Shown here: positions 1 to 9,842 of the stretch, piece by piece
Layout of the letters: each line of letters opens with the position of its first letter
How positions within the stretch are numbered: the stretch's first letter is position 1
NCBI RefSeq assembly: GCF_028890115.1
Contig: NZ_JARCJD010000001.1
Location: 62,001-126,000, forward strand
DNA: 64,000 nt
Origin: Phaeobacter sp. QD34_24
Lineage (GTDB): Bacteria; Pseudomonadota; Alphaproteobacteria; Rhodobacterales; Rhodobacteraceae
Direction: 5' to 3'
Program-made: the position numbers and the translations under genes
The notes under the pieces: model-generated
The model's input: only the letters and a program-made list of their open reading frames with translations
Told to the model about the DNA's origin: nothing
Database searches by the model: none

Positions 1-158
1 CCTTTGTGAACGGTTTTCCTGTGGCGCCCTATATCAACCGGTCAGCCCGGTTGCACAAGCCCCGCAGCATGCGACCGCATGTTCGCGACGAATGTGCCAC
101 TTGCAAGGGCGCCGTGTTCCATGCGACCCAAGAGCAGCAAACAAGACGAGAGATCCAG

Positions 159-1157
<999 letters not shown>

Positions 1158-1170
1158 CAGGCGTTCCCGC

Positions 1171-1235
1171 AGCAGAAAGCCGCCGAGGATCTGCCACCCG
1201 GAAAGGTGGTGGATGACAGGCGGCGGCTTTCTGCT
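1171..1235 (+). terminator. Nested inverted repeat after hemB, possible terminator
   Basis: Perfect 15-base arms (AGCAGAAAGCCGCCG at 1171-1185, CGGCGGCTTTCTGCT at 1221-1235) enclose a second small hairpin (CCACC/GGTGG at 1193-1208). There is no long T-run after it, only CTTAT, so termination is plausible but unproven. It starts 13 bases after the hemB stop. Confidence 0.5.
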
Positions 1236-1322
1236 TATAGTCCCGCCAGAGCCGGTCAACCGGCCTTGCACGATGCAGCTTCGACCAAAAAGCTTCGACA
1301 CTCAGAGCGACAGGCAATTCAC

Positions 1323-1898
1323 ATGAGCAAACAGTTCACATCCGGCGTCACACGCCGTGGTTTCACCTTGGGTCTATTGGCCGGGACCGGGGCCATGGCC
1401 GCCTGCGGAAACGGTGTTGGCAATAGCAACGCGGCAACCATCGATGCCCGCGTCGATGCCACCCTCAACCAGATGTACCGCGAATACCCCAACACCATCG
1501 ATCTGGCGGAAAAATCCACCGGCATGCTGGTGATGCCGCTGGTGACGGAAGCCGGCTTCCTGGTTGGCGGCGCCTATGGGCGCGGGGCGCTCCGGATCAA
1601 TGGCGTCACGGTGGATTACTATTCCACGGTCAAGGGCAATGCCGGCCTGCAGATCGGCGCGCAGCAATATGCGCATGTGCTGTTCTTCATGACCGACAAC
1701 GCCCTGGCCGGGTTCCGTCGCTCTTCCGGCTGGGCCGCTGGCGCCGATCTGGAATATGTGGTGCGCGACGATGGCAACTCCCTGGCGGCGGACACCAATA
1801 CGCTGACCTCCCCGATCCTGGCAGCGGTCTTTGCCCAGGCGGGCCTGCGGATCGGTGCCACGCTGGAAGGCACCAAATACACCCGTATCATTCCCTGA
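1323..1898 (+). CDS. Tat-exported YSC84/SYLF-like lipoprotein
   Basis: Predicted outer-membrane or periplasmic lipoprotein of unknown function, 191 residues. The N-terminus carries a twin-arginine signal (TRRGFTLG) followed by a hydrophobic stretch and a lipobox ending at Cys28 (TGAMAAC), so export by Tat and lipidation are expected. The rest has the glycine-rich pattern of YSC84/SYLF proteins, including a GGAYGRGAL segment, an internal SSGWAAGADLEYVV and a C-terminal GTKYTRI. Members of this family bind phosphoinositides in eukaryotes; the bacterial role is not known to me. ATG 1323 is chosen because it places the signal peptide correctly; the reading frame extends upstream to 1206 but without signal features. 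It stands alone between hemB and a convergent dehydrogenase gene. Confidence 0.72.
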   Translation: MSKQFTSGVTRRGFTLGLLAGTGAMAACGNGVGNSNAATIDARVDATLNQMYREYPNTIDLAEKSTGMLVMPLVTEAGFLVGGAYGRGALRINGVTVDYYSTVKGNAGLQIGAQQYAHVLFFMTDNALAGFRRSSGWAAGADLEYVVRDDGNSLAADTNTLTSPILAAVFAQAGLRIGATLEGTKYTRIIP

Positions 1899-1926
1899 TC
1901 TTCGGGAAACCTTCTTTAAAAACAAT

Positions 1927-1953
1927 GGCGCGCCCGAAAGAGGCACGCCTTTT
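1927..1953 (+). terminator. Rho-independent terminator after the YSC84-like gene
   Basis: GGCGCGCC and GGCACGCC form an 8-base stem with one mismatch around a short cgaaaga loop, followed by TTTT. It lies between two convergent genes. Confidence 0.6.
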
Positions 1954-1974
1954 CAGTATGTTATCTTTGGTTTC

Positions 1975-2847
1975 TCAACCCGCGCTGCGCAGGCGTTTGA
2001 ACAGAGAGGAGGTATCCCAGCGGCCGCCGCCCATCTTCTGCACGTCCTTGTAGAACTGATCGACCAACGCCGTCACCGGCAGGCTGGCACCGGTTTCATC
2101 GGCCGCATCCAAGCAGATCCCAAGATCCTTGCGCATCCAGTCCACCGCGAACCCATGGTCAAAGTGGTCATCCAGCATGGTTTCATAGCGGTTGGCCATC
2201 TGCCAGCTGCCGGCGGCCCCCTGGCTGATCACCTCCACGACCGCGCGCCCGTCGAGGCCCGCCTTTTCGGCAAAATGCAGCGATTCGGCCAGCCCCTGCA
2301 CCAGGCCCGCGATGGCGATCTGATTGCACATCTTGGTCATCTGACCGGCCCCGGTTTCGCCGATACGACGGCAGATCCGCGCATAGGCATCGATCACCGG
2401 TTCCGCCTTGGCATAGGCCTCGGCATCACCGCCGCACATCACCGAGAGAACGCCATTTTCGGCCCCCGCCTGACCGCCTGAAATCGGCGCATCCACGAAG
2501 GAGATCCCTTTTTCCTTCGCCGCCTCATAGAGTTCCCGCGTGACGCTGGCTGAAACCGTGGTGTGATCGACAAAGATCGCGCCGGGCGCCATCCCGGCAA
2601 AGGCGCCATCTTCGCCGAGGCAGACCGACCGCAGGTCATCATCGTTGCCGACACAGGACATCACGAAATCAGCGCCGGCCGCCGCCTCGCGCGGTGTGGG
2701 GGCACTGGCACCGCCGTGTTCCGTCGCCCAGGCCTCTGCCTTGGCTGCTGTCCGGTTGTAGACCGTCACCGCGTGCCCCGCCGACTGCAGGTGGCCCGCC
2801 ATCGGATAGCCCATGACCCCCAATCCCAGAAATGCCGCTTTCGCCAT
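1975..2847 (-). CDS. 3-hydroxyisobutyrate dehydrogenase-like NAD(P)-dependent oxidoreductase
   Basis: Member of the beta-hydroxyacid dehydrogenase family (3-hydroxyisobutyrate, tartronate semialdehyde and related substrates), 290 residues, cytosolic. The Rossmann motif is at the N-terminus (FLGLGVMGYPMAGHL). The family substrate motif DAPISGGQAGAENG and the catalytic-lysine segment GAGQMTKMCNQ are both present. The C-terminal helical domain includes FAVDWMRKDLGICLDAADE. The exact substrate cannot be told from sequence: valine catabolism (mmsB) or glyoxylate/tartronate metabolism (glxR/garR) are the main options, and no pathway genes lie next to it. The start ATG at 2847 gives the family N-terminus exactly. 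It is divergent from the penicillin acylase gene with a 113-base promoter region between them. Confidence 0.85.
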   Translation of the reverse strand: MAKAAFLGLGVMGYPMAGHLQSAGHAVTVYNRTAAKAEAWATEHGGASAPTPREAAAGADFVMSCVGNDDDLRSVCLGEDGAFAGMAPGAIFVDHTTVSASVTRELYEAAKEKGISFVDAPISGGQAGAENGVLSVMCGGDAEAYAKAEPVIDAYARICRRIGETGAGQMTKMCNQIAIAGLVQGLAESLHFAEKAGLDGRAVVEVISQGAAGSWQMANRYETMLDDHFDHGFAVDWMRKDLGICLDAADETGASLPVTALVDQFYKDVQKMGGGRWDTSSLFKRLRSAG

Positions 2848-2960
2848 GTGCTTTTCCCTCGTGCTTTCTTGGCTTATGTTGCCGCTACCCTAGCACTGGC
2901 GGCGCCGGGTTCAATGCTGGCACGGTGTCAAATCGATAAATCGAATGGAATAAACCCTTT

Positions 2961-5453
2961 ATGGCTCTCCTTTTTCGCTGGTTGCTGCGGCTGACCGCCA
3001 CGTTGATTCTGGTATCGCTGGCGGCTGTTTTATTGGCCTACTACTTTGCCGCCCAATCCCTGCCGGACTACAACAAGACCATCGCGCTGCCGGGCCCGAC
3101 CGCAGCGGTCGAGATCGTGCGCGATAATGCGAATGTCCCACATATCTTTGCGAGCCCGGGCGCCGGTGATGAAGATGTCTATTTCGGCCTTGGCTATGCC
3201 CATGCGCAGGATCGGCTGTGGCAGATGGCGGTGATGCGGCGCACGGCCCAGGGGCGCCTGTCGGAGATTTTCGGCAACCGCACGGTCGAGGTCGATACCT
3301 TCCTGCGCCGTCTCGATCTTTATCGCCTGGCGCAACGGTCGCTGGCGGTGCAGACGCCGGACACCCTGGCGGCGCTGCAGGCCTATTCCGCCGGTGTCAA
3401 CGCCCGCCTGCTAGAGATCAACGAGCAGGCCCTGGGCCGCGGCGCGCCGGAGATGTTCCTGTTCAACATGCCGCTCGCCCCATGGCAGCCCGCCGACAGC
3501 CTTGCCGTGATGAAGCTGATGGCGCTGCAGCTGTCGGGCCATATGCGCGAGGAAATCCTGCGCGCCCGCACCTCCCTGGCGCTGACAACCCCGGAACGGC
3601 TGAAGGACATCCTGCCCGATGCGCCCGGGTCCGGCATTGCCGCCCTGCCCGAATATGCCGCCCTGTTCCCGGATCTGCCGCGCTATGCCGATGCGACGCC
3701 CGCGGGAGGCACGGATCGCCTGCCCATGCTGTTCCCCCTGGCACCGCGCGGTCTGGGCGGCGCCTCCAATGCCTGGGCCGCCGATCCCAGCCGCTCGGCC
3801 ACCGGGGGCACGCTGCTGGCCAATGATCCGCATTTGGGCCTCAGCGCGCCGGGGATCTGGTATCTGGCGCGGCTGGAGCTTGCCAGCGGTGGTCTCATCG
3901 GCGGCACCCTGCCCGGCGTGCCCGCGGTGATCACCGGACGATCGGATCAACTTGGCTGGGGTATCACATCCTCCTATATGGACGATCAGGATCTCTGGGT
4001 CGAAAAGATCAACCCGGAAAACCCGGAAGAATACTTGAGCCCAAATGGTTACAAGCCTTTTATCACCCGGAAGACGATCATCAACATCAAGGATGCGCCC
4101 CCCGTCACCCTGACCCTGCGCTGGACAGACAATGGCCCGGTTCTGCCCGGATCGAAGTTCGATCTGTCGGCCATCACCCCGCCGGGCCATGTGATCAGCC
4201 TGGGCTGGACGGCGCTTAGCGCAGAGGATACCTCGATGAGCGCGGCGATCGCGCTGATGCGGAGCGCTTCGGTCACCGAGGCCATCGCAGCGGGTGAAGC
4301 CTATATCGCCCCGTCGCAAAACCTGGTTCTGGCCGATCGGCAAACCATTGCCCTGAAAACCGTCGGCGCCATCCCGCAGCGCGATGCGCGTCACCAGAGC
4401 CAGGGACGCCTGCCCAGCCAGGGCTGGCGACGGGAAAACCTCTGGCAGGGGCGCGCGCCCTATGCCGCGAACCCTGAATTTGTCAGCCCCCGCGGTGGCA
4501 TCCTGGGCAATACCAACAACAAGGTGCTGGAACGCCCCTTCCCCAATCACGTCTCTTATGACTGGGGCGACACCCAGCGCATTCATCGCTGGCGCAAGCT
4601 GATGCAAAGCCGCGAAGTCCACACCCGCGACAGTTTCATCGAAGCGCAGCTGGATACGGTCTCCTTCTCGGCGCGGGCGCTGTTGCCGCTGATTGGTGCC
4701 GATCTGTGGTTCACCGGCGAGGCCGCTGCTGAAGGTAGCCGCGAACGGCAGCGCCACGAGGCCTTGACCCTGCTGTCCGAGTGGAACGGAGAAATGAACG
4801 AGCACCTGCCGGAACCCTTGATCTATGCGGCCTGGCTGCGGGCGTTGCAGGCCCGGCTGATCGCCGATGATCTGGGTCCCTTGGCCGAGGAGTTCGCCCA
4901 TGTGGAACCGCTGTTCATCGAACGGGTCTACCGCAACATCGACGGCGCCGCCGCCTGGTGCGATGTGCGCCAGAGCGCGCCCAATGAAAACTGCACCGAT
5001 ATGGCCCGTCTCGCGCTGGACGATGCGCTTTTGTGGATCGAAGAACGCTATGGCAACGCCTTGGAATCCTTACGCTGGGGGGATGCACATCAGGCGACCC
5101 ACGATCACGAGGTGCTGGGCGAAGTGCCGCTGTTGCGCTTTTTCGTGAATATACGCCAATCCACCAGCGGCGGCGACAATACCCTGCAGCGCGGCCGCAC
5201 CTCGGGCGAGGATTCCGAACCGTTTCACAACGTCCATGCGGCCGGCTATCGCGGCGTTTACGACTTTGCCGATCCGGACAGTTCGGTCTTCATCACCGCG
5301 ACCGGACAATCGGGGCATTTTCTGTCCCGTCACTATGACGACATGGCACAGCTGTGGCGCCGGGGCGAATATGTTCCGATGTCGCTGGATCCAGATCTCG
5401 CCCATGCGGCCGCCGTCGGTGTCACCCGGATCGAACCGAGGACTGCCCCGTAA
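2961..5453 (+). CDS. Penicillin acylase family N-terminal nucleophile hydrolase
   Basis: Secreted or membrane-tethered amidase of the penicillin/acyl-homoserine-lactone acylase family, 830 residues. An N-terminal hydrophobic segment (about residues 8-30) acts as signal or anchor. The precursor should be cut before the catalytic serine, Ser269, in the segment GLGGASNAWA, giving an alpha chain of about 240 residues after spacer removal and a beta chain of about 560. The alpha-chain motif VYFGLGYAHAQDRLWQM and the beta-chain motifs GNTNNK and SYDWGDTQRIHRW fit the family. Substrate may be an N-acyl homoserine lactone, a beta-lactam or another N-acyl compound; sequence alone does not settle it. 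Its stop codon is followed with no gap by the start of an antiporter gene, so the two are probably co-transcribed. Confidence 0.9.
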   Translation: MALLFRWLLRLTATLILVSLAAVLLAYYFAAQSLPDYNKTIALPGPTAAVEIVRDNANVPHIFASPGAGDEDVYFGLGYAHAQDRLWQMAVMRRTAQGRLSEIFGNRTVEVDTFLRRLDLYRLAQRSLAVQTPDTLAALQAYSAGVNARLLEINEQALGRGAPEMFLFNMPLAPWQPADSLAVMKLMALQLSGHMREEILRARTSLALTTPERLKDILPDAPGSGIAALPEYAALFPDLPRYADATPAGGTDRLPMLFPLAPRGLGGASNAWAADPSRSATGGTLLANDPHLGLSAPGIWYLARLELASGGLIGGTLPGVPAVITGRSDQLGWGITSSYMDDQDLWVEKINPENPEEYLSPNGYKPFITRKTIINIKDAPPVTLTLRWTDNGPVLPGSKFDLSAITPPGHVISLGWTALSAEDTSMSAAIALMRSASVTEAIAAGEAYIAPSQNLVLADRQTIALKTVGAIPQRDARHQSQGRLPSQGWRRENLWQGRAPYAANPEFVSPRGGILGNTNNKVLERPFPNHVSYDWGDTQRIHRWRKLMQSREVHTRDSFIEAQLDTVSFSARALLPLIGADLWFTGEAAAEGSRERQRHEALTLLSEWNGEMNEHLPEPLIYAAWLRALQARLIADDLGPLAEEFAHVEPLFIERVYRNIDGAAAWCDVRQSAPNENCTDMARLALDDALLWIEERYGNALESLRWGDAHQATHDHEVLGEVPLLRFFVNIRQSTSGGDNTLQRGRTSGEDSEPFHNVHAAGYRGVYDFADPDSSVFITATGQSGHFLSRHYDDMAQLWRRGEYVPMSLDPDLAHAAAVGVTRIEPRTAP

Positions 5454-6632
5454 ATGAAAGAGCAAGCCGTCCCCCTGATCGTCCTTGGCCTGTTGTTCTT
5501 TGCCGGTCTGGCGGCGGATCGGATCGGACGCCGGTTACGCCTGCCGCGCGTGACCCTGTTGCTTGGCTTTGGCCTGCTGGTTGGCGAGGCGGGCTTCGGG
5601 CTTTTGCCGGAGACGATCACCACGCTATATCCCGTGGTCGCCGTTGTCGCCCTCAGCGCGGTTGCGCTGCTTCTGGGCAGCGAGTTGTCACTTGCCAATC
5701 TTGGCCAGCATGGTCGCACTGTCCTGGTGGTGTCGCTGTCGGTCGTGCTGGTAACCCAATTGGTCGTCAGCGCCGGTCTCTGGCTCATTGGCGTGCCGCT
5801 GACGCTGGCGATTGTCCTTGGCGCGCTGGCCACCGCGACCGACCCGGCCGCCACTTATGATGTCATAGACCAATCCGGTCAGGACAGCAGTTTTACACGC
5901 ACACTCAAAGGCTTGGTCGCCATAGATGATGCGTGGGGCTTGCTGGCCTTCAGCGCCGCCCTGGTGATGATCCAGCTGTTCAGCGGGATTGGCACTGGCG
6001 GCGATACCTTGGCCCGTGCGGCATATGAGGTCTTTGGCTCCATCGCCCTCGGCTGTGTGATCGGTGTGCCTGGCGCCCTGCTGACTGGGCGCCTGTCGGA
6101 TGGGGAGCCGCTGCGGATCGAGGCGCTATCCCTGGTGTTTCTAACCGCCGGCCTGTCGTTAATGCTGGACCTGTCCTACCTGATCGCCGGCATGACCGTG
6201 GGCGCGGTGATCGTGAACCTGGCGCATCATCACACCAGGGCGTTTCACGAGATCCGCAATTTCGAATGGCCCTTCATGATCATCTTCTTCGTGCTGGCCG
6301 GGGCGACGCTGGATCCTTCGGCGCTGGCGAGCCTGGGTTTGGTTGGGGTGGGTTATGCCCTGTTGCGGATCCTTGGTCGCATCATCGGCGGCTGGATCGG
6401 CGGTACGCTGGCACAGGCGCCAAGGCAGGAGCGCCCCTACTACGGAGCTGCCATGCTGCCACAGGCCGGCGTTGCCATCGGCATGGCGCTGGCCGCCTCC
6501 GAACAATTCCCGGAGTTTGCCCCCACGATCATGGCGCTTGCCATCGGCACCACCGCCGGTTTTGAGCTGATCGGCCCCATCATCGCAGCCCTGACCATCG
6601 CGGCACAGGCCCGAGCCGAAGGCACGAGGTAG
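5454..6632 (+). CDS. Cation:proton antiporter (monovalent cation/H+ exchanger)
   Basis: Integral membrane protein of 392 residues with about 11-12 hydrophobic helices, of the Na+/H+ (or K+/H+) exchanger type. The motif TATDPAATYDVI near residues 123-134 matches the TDP core of the unwound helix in CPA-family antiporters, and FEWPFMIIFFVLAGATLD is typical of the later helices. It has no C-terminal TrkA-N/TrkA-C regulatory domain, unlike KefB-type proteins. The ATG comes immediately after the TAA of the penicillin acylase gene. The last bases of the gene lie at the edge of a heptanucleotide tandem repeat, which separates it from convergent hflX. Confidence 0.88.
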   Translation: MKEQAVPLIVLGLLFFAGLAADRIGRRLRLPRVTLLLGFGLLVGEAGFGLLPETITTLYPVVAVVALSAVALLLGSELSLANLGQHGRTVLVVSLSVVLVTQLVVSAGLWLIGVPLTLAIVLGALATATDPAATYDVIDQSGQDSSFTRTLKGLVAIDDAWGLLAFSAALVMIQLFSGIGTGGDTLARAAYEVFGSIALGCVIGVPGALLTGRLSDGEPLRIEALSLVFLTAGLSLMLDLSYLIAGMTVGAVIVNLAHHHTRAFHEIRNFEWPFMIIFFVLAGATLDPSALASLGLVGVGYALLRILGRIIGGWIGGTLAQAPRQERPYYGAAMLPQAGVAIGMALAASEQFPEFAPTIMALAIGTTAGFELIGPIIAALTIAAQARAEGTR

Positions 6633-6670
6633 AGCTTAGAGCTTAGAGCTTAGAGCTTAGAGCTTAGAGC
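6631..6670. repeat. Heptanucleotide tandem repeat (AGAGCTT)5
   Basis: Five perfect copies of AGAGCTT (6631-6665) plus a five-base partial copy. The array fills the whole gap between convergent genes and contains the last base pair of the antiporter stop region and the hflX stop codon (6664-6666 read on the minus strand). Every copy carries TTA/TAG-type stops, so changes in copy number would alter neither protein much. Confidence 0.95.
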
Positions 6671-7935
6671 GCGTCGTATTGCGCCTTCTGCCTGGGGGTC
6701 CACAGCACCGTGACCACGAACCCGTCCTCGCTCTGCTCTTCGGAGACCACAACCTCCTGGGCGAACAGCCACGCACGCTGTTTTCCCTGCGAAAATGCCA
6801 GATTGATTACATCCTGGTGCTTTTTGCCCTGCAGTTTTTCCGCAATATCAGCGAGCAGCCCGTCGATCCCCTCGCCCGTCAGGGCCGAGATCGCGTGAAT
6901 GTCCTCTTCCCGTTCAGCCCGTTGCCGCCGCGCCTCTGCCTCTTCGTTGGTGAGGTTATCCAGCTTGTTCCAGACCTCGATCTGGGTGCGGTTCTCATCC
7001 ACCCCCAATGAGGACAGGATCGCTTCAACGTCTTCCGCCTGGTGATCGGTTTCCGCGTGGCTGATGTCGCGTACATGCAGGATCACATCCGCAGCCAGCA
7101 CTTCTTCCAGCGTGGCACGAAAGGCGGCAACAAGTTCGGTCGGCAGATCCGAGATGAACCCCACCGTATCCGAGAGGATGATCTCGGGACCATCGGGCAG
7201 AACCACCCGGCGCATTGTCGGATCAAGGGTGGCAAAGAGCATATCCTTGGCCATCACCTCGGCCCCGGTCAGCCGGTTGAACAGGGTCGATTTCCCGGCG
7301 TTGGTATAGCCGACAAGCGCCACGATGGGGAACGGCACCTTGGCACGGGCTTCGCGATGCAGGGTGCGGGTTTTCACCACCTTGTCCAGCTGACGGCGCA
7401 GGCGCACCAGCTGGTCGTCAATGGCGCGCCGGTCGGCTTCGATCTGGGTTTCGCCGGGACCACCGACAAAGCCAAGGCCACCGCGCTGCCGCTCCAGGTG
7501 GGTCCAGGCCCGCACCAGGCGCGTGCGCTGATAGCTGAGAGCGGCCATTTCAACCTGCAACACGCCTTCACGGGTGCGCGCGCGATCCGAGAAAATCTCG
7601 AGGATCAGCCCGGTACGGTCCAAAATCTTGACCTTCCAGGCCTTTTCCAGATTGCGCTGCTGCACGGGCGAGACCGGCCCGTCGATCAGAACCAGTTCGA
7701 CCTCTTGCGATTTCAGACGTTGGGAGAGTTCTTCAATCTTGCCCGAACCGAACAACATGCCCGCATGGGCCTTTGGCAGACGCACCACTTCAGATCCGAT
7801 CACATCAAGATCGGGCAAGGCCTGTGCAAGGGCAACCGCCTCGGCCAGGGCAGGCTCGGCGTCGCGGCGATATTTATCCGACTTAATGTCCGGATGCAGC
7901 ACCCAGGCGCGGGTGCGCTTCCTGTCATGCTCCAT
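6664..7935 (-). CDS. hflX: Ribosome-associated GTPase HflX
   Basis: GTPase that binds the 50S subunit and splits stalled or hibernating ribosomes, notably in heat stress. The 423-residue product has the N-terminal HflX domain followed by a G domain with G1 GYTNAGKST, G3 DTVGFISDLP and G4 NKLD. The ATG at 7935 shares one base with the TGA of hfq (TGATG), which supports it over the TTG one codon upstream and indicates translational coupling. hfq-hflX is a conserved pair in proteobacteria. Its stop codon sits inside the AGAGCTT tandem repeat. Confidence 0.96.
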   Translation of the reverse strand: MEHDRKRTRAWVLHPDIKSDKYRRDAEPALAEAVALAQALPDLDVIGSEVVRLPKAHAGMLFGSGKIEELSQRLKSQEVELVLIDGPVSPVQQRNLEKAWKVKILDRTGLILEIFSDRARTREGVLQVEMAALSYQRTRLVRAWTHLERQRGGLGFVGGPGETQIEADRRAIDDQLVRLRRQLDKVVKTRTLHREARAKVPFPIVALVGYTNAGKSTLFNRLTGAEVMAKDMLFATLDPTMRRVVLPDGPEIILSDTVGFISDLPTELVAAFRATLEEVLAADVILHVRDISHAETDHQAEDVEAILSSLGVDENRTQIEVWNKLDNLTNEEAEARRQRAEREEDIHAISALTGEGIDGLLADIAEKLQGKKHQDVINLAFSQGKQRAWLFAQEVVVSEEQSEDGFVVTVLWTPRQKAQYDAL

Positions 7936-8174
7936 CAAGAGGCGTCTTCGCCTTCATATAGGCTGATCGGCTGTGCCGGCATGATTGTCGAAATCGCATG
8001 TTTATAGACCAACTGCGACTGTCCGTCGCGCCGCAGAAGAACGCAGAAATTGTCAAACCAGGTGATGACACCCTGCAGTTTAACCCCGTTGATCAAGAAA
8101 ATTGTAACCGGAACCTTGGTTTTGCGAACGTGATTCAGGAAGGCATCCTGAAGATTCTGTCTGTCCGAAGCCAT
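7935..8174 (-). CDS. hfq: RNA chaperone Hfq
   Basis: Sm-like hexameric RNA chaperone that pairs small RNAs with mRNAs. The 79-residue protein has the Sm1 motif ([29 protein letters not shown]) and the Sm2 motif ending YKHAIST, followed by the short C-terminus usual in alphaproteobacteria. The frame stays open upstream to 8279, but MASDRQNLQ at ATG 8174 is the conserved start. It leads the hfq-hflX unit, and its promoter should lie within 8175-8305. Confidence 0.97.
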   Translation of the reverse strand: MASDRQNLQDAFLNHVRKTKVPVTIFLINGVKLQGVITWFDNFCVLLRRDGQSQLVYKHAISTIMPAQPISLYEGEDAS

Positions 8175-8266
8175 TATTGTTATCTCGCCTTTTTTCTTGT
8201 GACGCGCTGCGGACCAACGCGCGAAATACTGTCCAACTATGGACGCAGAGCAATCAGGATTCCAGC

Positions 8267-8303
8267 CAAAAAGCCCCAATCCCTTCGCAGGTTAACGGGC
8301 TTT
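8267..8303 (-). terminator. Possible terminator after trkH
   Basis: Read on the minus strand, AAAGCCC and GGGCTTT pair around a loop of about 20 bases, and the stem runs into TTTTT. It begins a few bases after the trkH stop. The long loop makes it a weak call. Confidence 0.4.
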
Positions 8304-8305
8304 GA

Positions 8306-9841
8306 TCAACTGCGCCAGAGATTTGGCGACAAAAGAGCGATGATGGCCAGGGTTTCCAGCCGCCCCAGCACCATTGCAAGGCACAGAACCAACTTGGCCG
8401 CAGGGGCCAATTGCCACAACAGGATCGGATCATTGGCAGCCACCTCCACCAGCGGCCCGGTGGTGGACAGGGCGGCGATCGCAAGGACCAGCGAGGTTTC
8501 GAAATCGGTACCCAAGGCGGCTAGAACCGTGCTGATCACCGCCAGAGACAGGGCAAAGAGCATGAAGAATACCCAGGCCACAAAGGCCCCGTTCTTGCGC
8601 AGCCGCCTGTTGCCGCCACCCTCGCTGCTGACCACTGATGGATGCACCAGGCGCTCCATCTCTCCCAATCCGTTCAGGTAAAGCGCATAGACCCGCAACA
8701 GCTTGACCCCGCCCGCGGTTGTCGCCACCCCGCCGCCGATCAGCGCCAGTCCCAGAAGGATCATGCCCGGTGTATCCAGGCCGGACCATTCCCGCGCGGT
8801 GTCCCAATCGGCGCTTTCAAAGCCGGTGGTTGACAGGAAGGACATGACCGTGAACATCGACCCCCAGAAGGCCCTGAGCGCCTGGCCCAGGTCTTCGCCA
8901 CCGGCCACTTCGAGGGTCGCCAACCAGTGCCGCAGGAACAGGAGCATCGGCACCCCGAAGACAATCAGCAGCCCGGTGCGGAATTCCGGATCGCGATCCA
9001 ACCGCCCATCGCCGCTGCTGACCGTATCGCTGGAAAACGTCAGCCTGGACAGGGCGAAGAACATGAACAGGAACATCACCATCTCGCCGATCACACCGCT
9101 TTGCGCATGTTCAGTACCGCCAATCGCGGAAATGCCCGATGTGGCCATCACCGACATCGCATGGGTCAATCCCGGCAGCGCTTTGCTGCCGCTCATCATC
9201 AAGAGCGTCCACAGAACCAGGGTGAGCCCGGCATAGACCGGGGTCAGCGTACGCACGACCGAGAGCAACCGCCGCCGCGGGTCTGCTTGCTGCATGTTCG
9301 AGGGCGTCGCCCCGCCGCCGCCAGGTTCGCCCCGCGCGGTGACCTCGAACCCGCCCAGGAACATCGGCGCCAGGATCGAGGACGCGGCGATCCACATCAA
9401 CAGACCACCCAGCCAGCCGACCATGGCACGCCACAGGTGCAGACTGGGCGGCAGGCGGCCGGGATCGGCAAAAACATCGGCGCCGGTGGTGGTGATCGCG
9501 CTCACCATATCGAAATAGGCGTTCAGATAGCTTGTGTTTTTGAGCGTATCCTGAACCGGTACAGCCAGGAACAGCGGCAAAACCACAAAGCTGGCCAGCA
9601 AGGACAACAGTTGCCCGGGCATGCCGTACCTGGGCCGTCTGTTGCCCAAGGACAGCCCGATCACCGACACCATGAAAAGGCCCAGGAGCCCGGAGAAAAA
9701 GAAACTCTGCGAGGTCGGATGATCGTTCAGAATGACCGCATGGGTGGCAGGCACCCACATCGCCAGGCAGGTGACTGCCCAGATCAGCAGGAACAATGGC
9801 AGCCGCAACAGCCCGCCCGGAGCCTTATCCCGACGTCTCAT
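8306..9841 (-). CDS. trkH: Trk potassium uptake protein TrkH
   Basis: Membrane subunit of the Trk K+ uptake system, 511 residues. The four pore-loop filter segments can be read in order: ITTTGADV, MATSGIS, STTGFES and STTGPLV. These are the degenerate glycine filter motifs of SKT transporters. A central insertion of charged and glycine-rich residues (ARGEPGGGGATPSNMQQADPRR) lies in a cytoplasmic loop. Its start is one base after the trkA stop, so TrkA, the NAD-binding gating subunit, is made from the same transcript. Confidence 0.95.
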   Translation of the reverse strand: MRRRDKAPGGLLRLPLFLLIWAVTCLAMWVPATHAVILNDHPTSQSFFFSGLLGLFMVSVIGLSLGNRRPRYGMPGQLLSLLASFVVLPLFLAVPVQDTLKNTSYLNAYFDMVSAITTTGADVFADPGRLPPSLHLWRAMVGWLGGLLMWIAASSILAPMFLGGFEVTARGEPGGGGATPSNMQQADPRRRLLSVVRTLTPVYAGLTLVLWTLLMMSGSKALPGLTHAMSVMATSGISAIGGTEHAQSGVIGEMVMFLFMFFALSRLTFSSDTVSSGDGRLDRDPEFRTGLLIVFGVPMLLFLRHWLATLEVAGGEDLGQALRAFWGSMFTVMSFLSTTGFESADWDTAREWSGLDTPGMILLGLALIGGGVATTAGGVKLLRVYALYLNGLGEMERLVHPSVVSSEGGGNRRLRKNGAFVAWVFFMLFALSLAVISTVLAALGTDFETSLVLAIAALSTTGPLVEVAANDPILLWQLAPAAKLVLCLAMVLGRLETLAIIALLSPNLWRS

Positions 9842-9842
9842 A

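Noticed and set aside
3411-4901. Very long minus-strand open frame inside the penicillin acylase gene
   Set aside because: 496 codons without a stop look striking, but the plus strand carries the family motifs and catalytic Ser269. The other frame is a codon-bias artefact.
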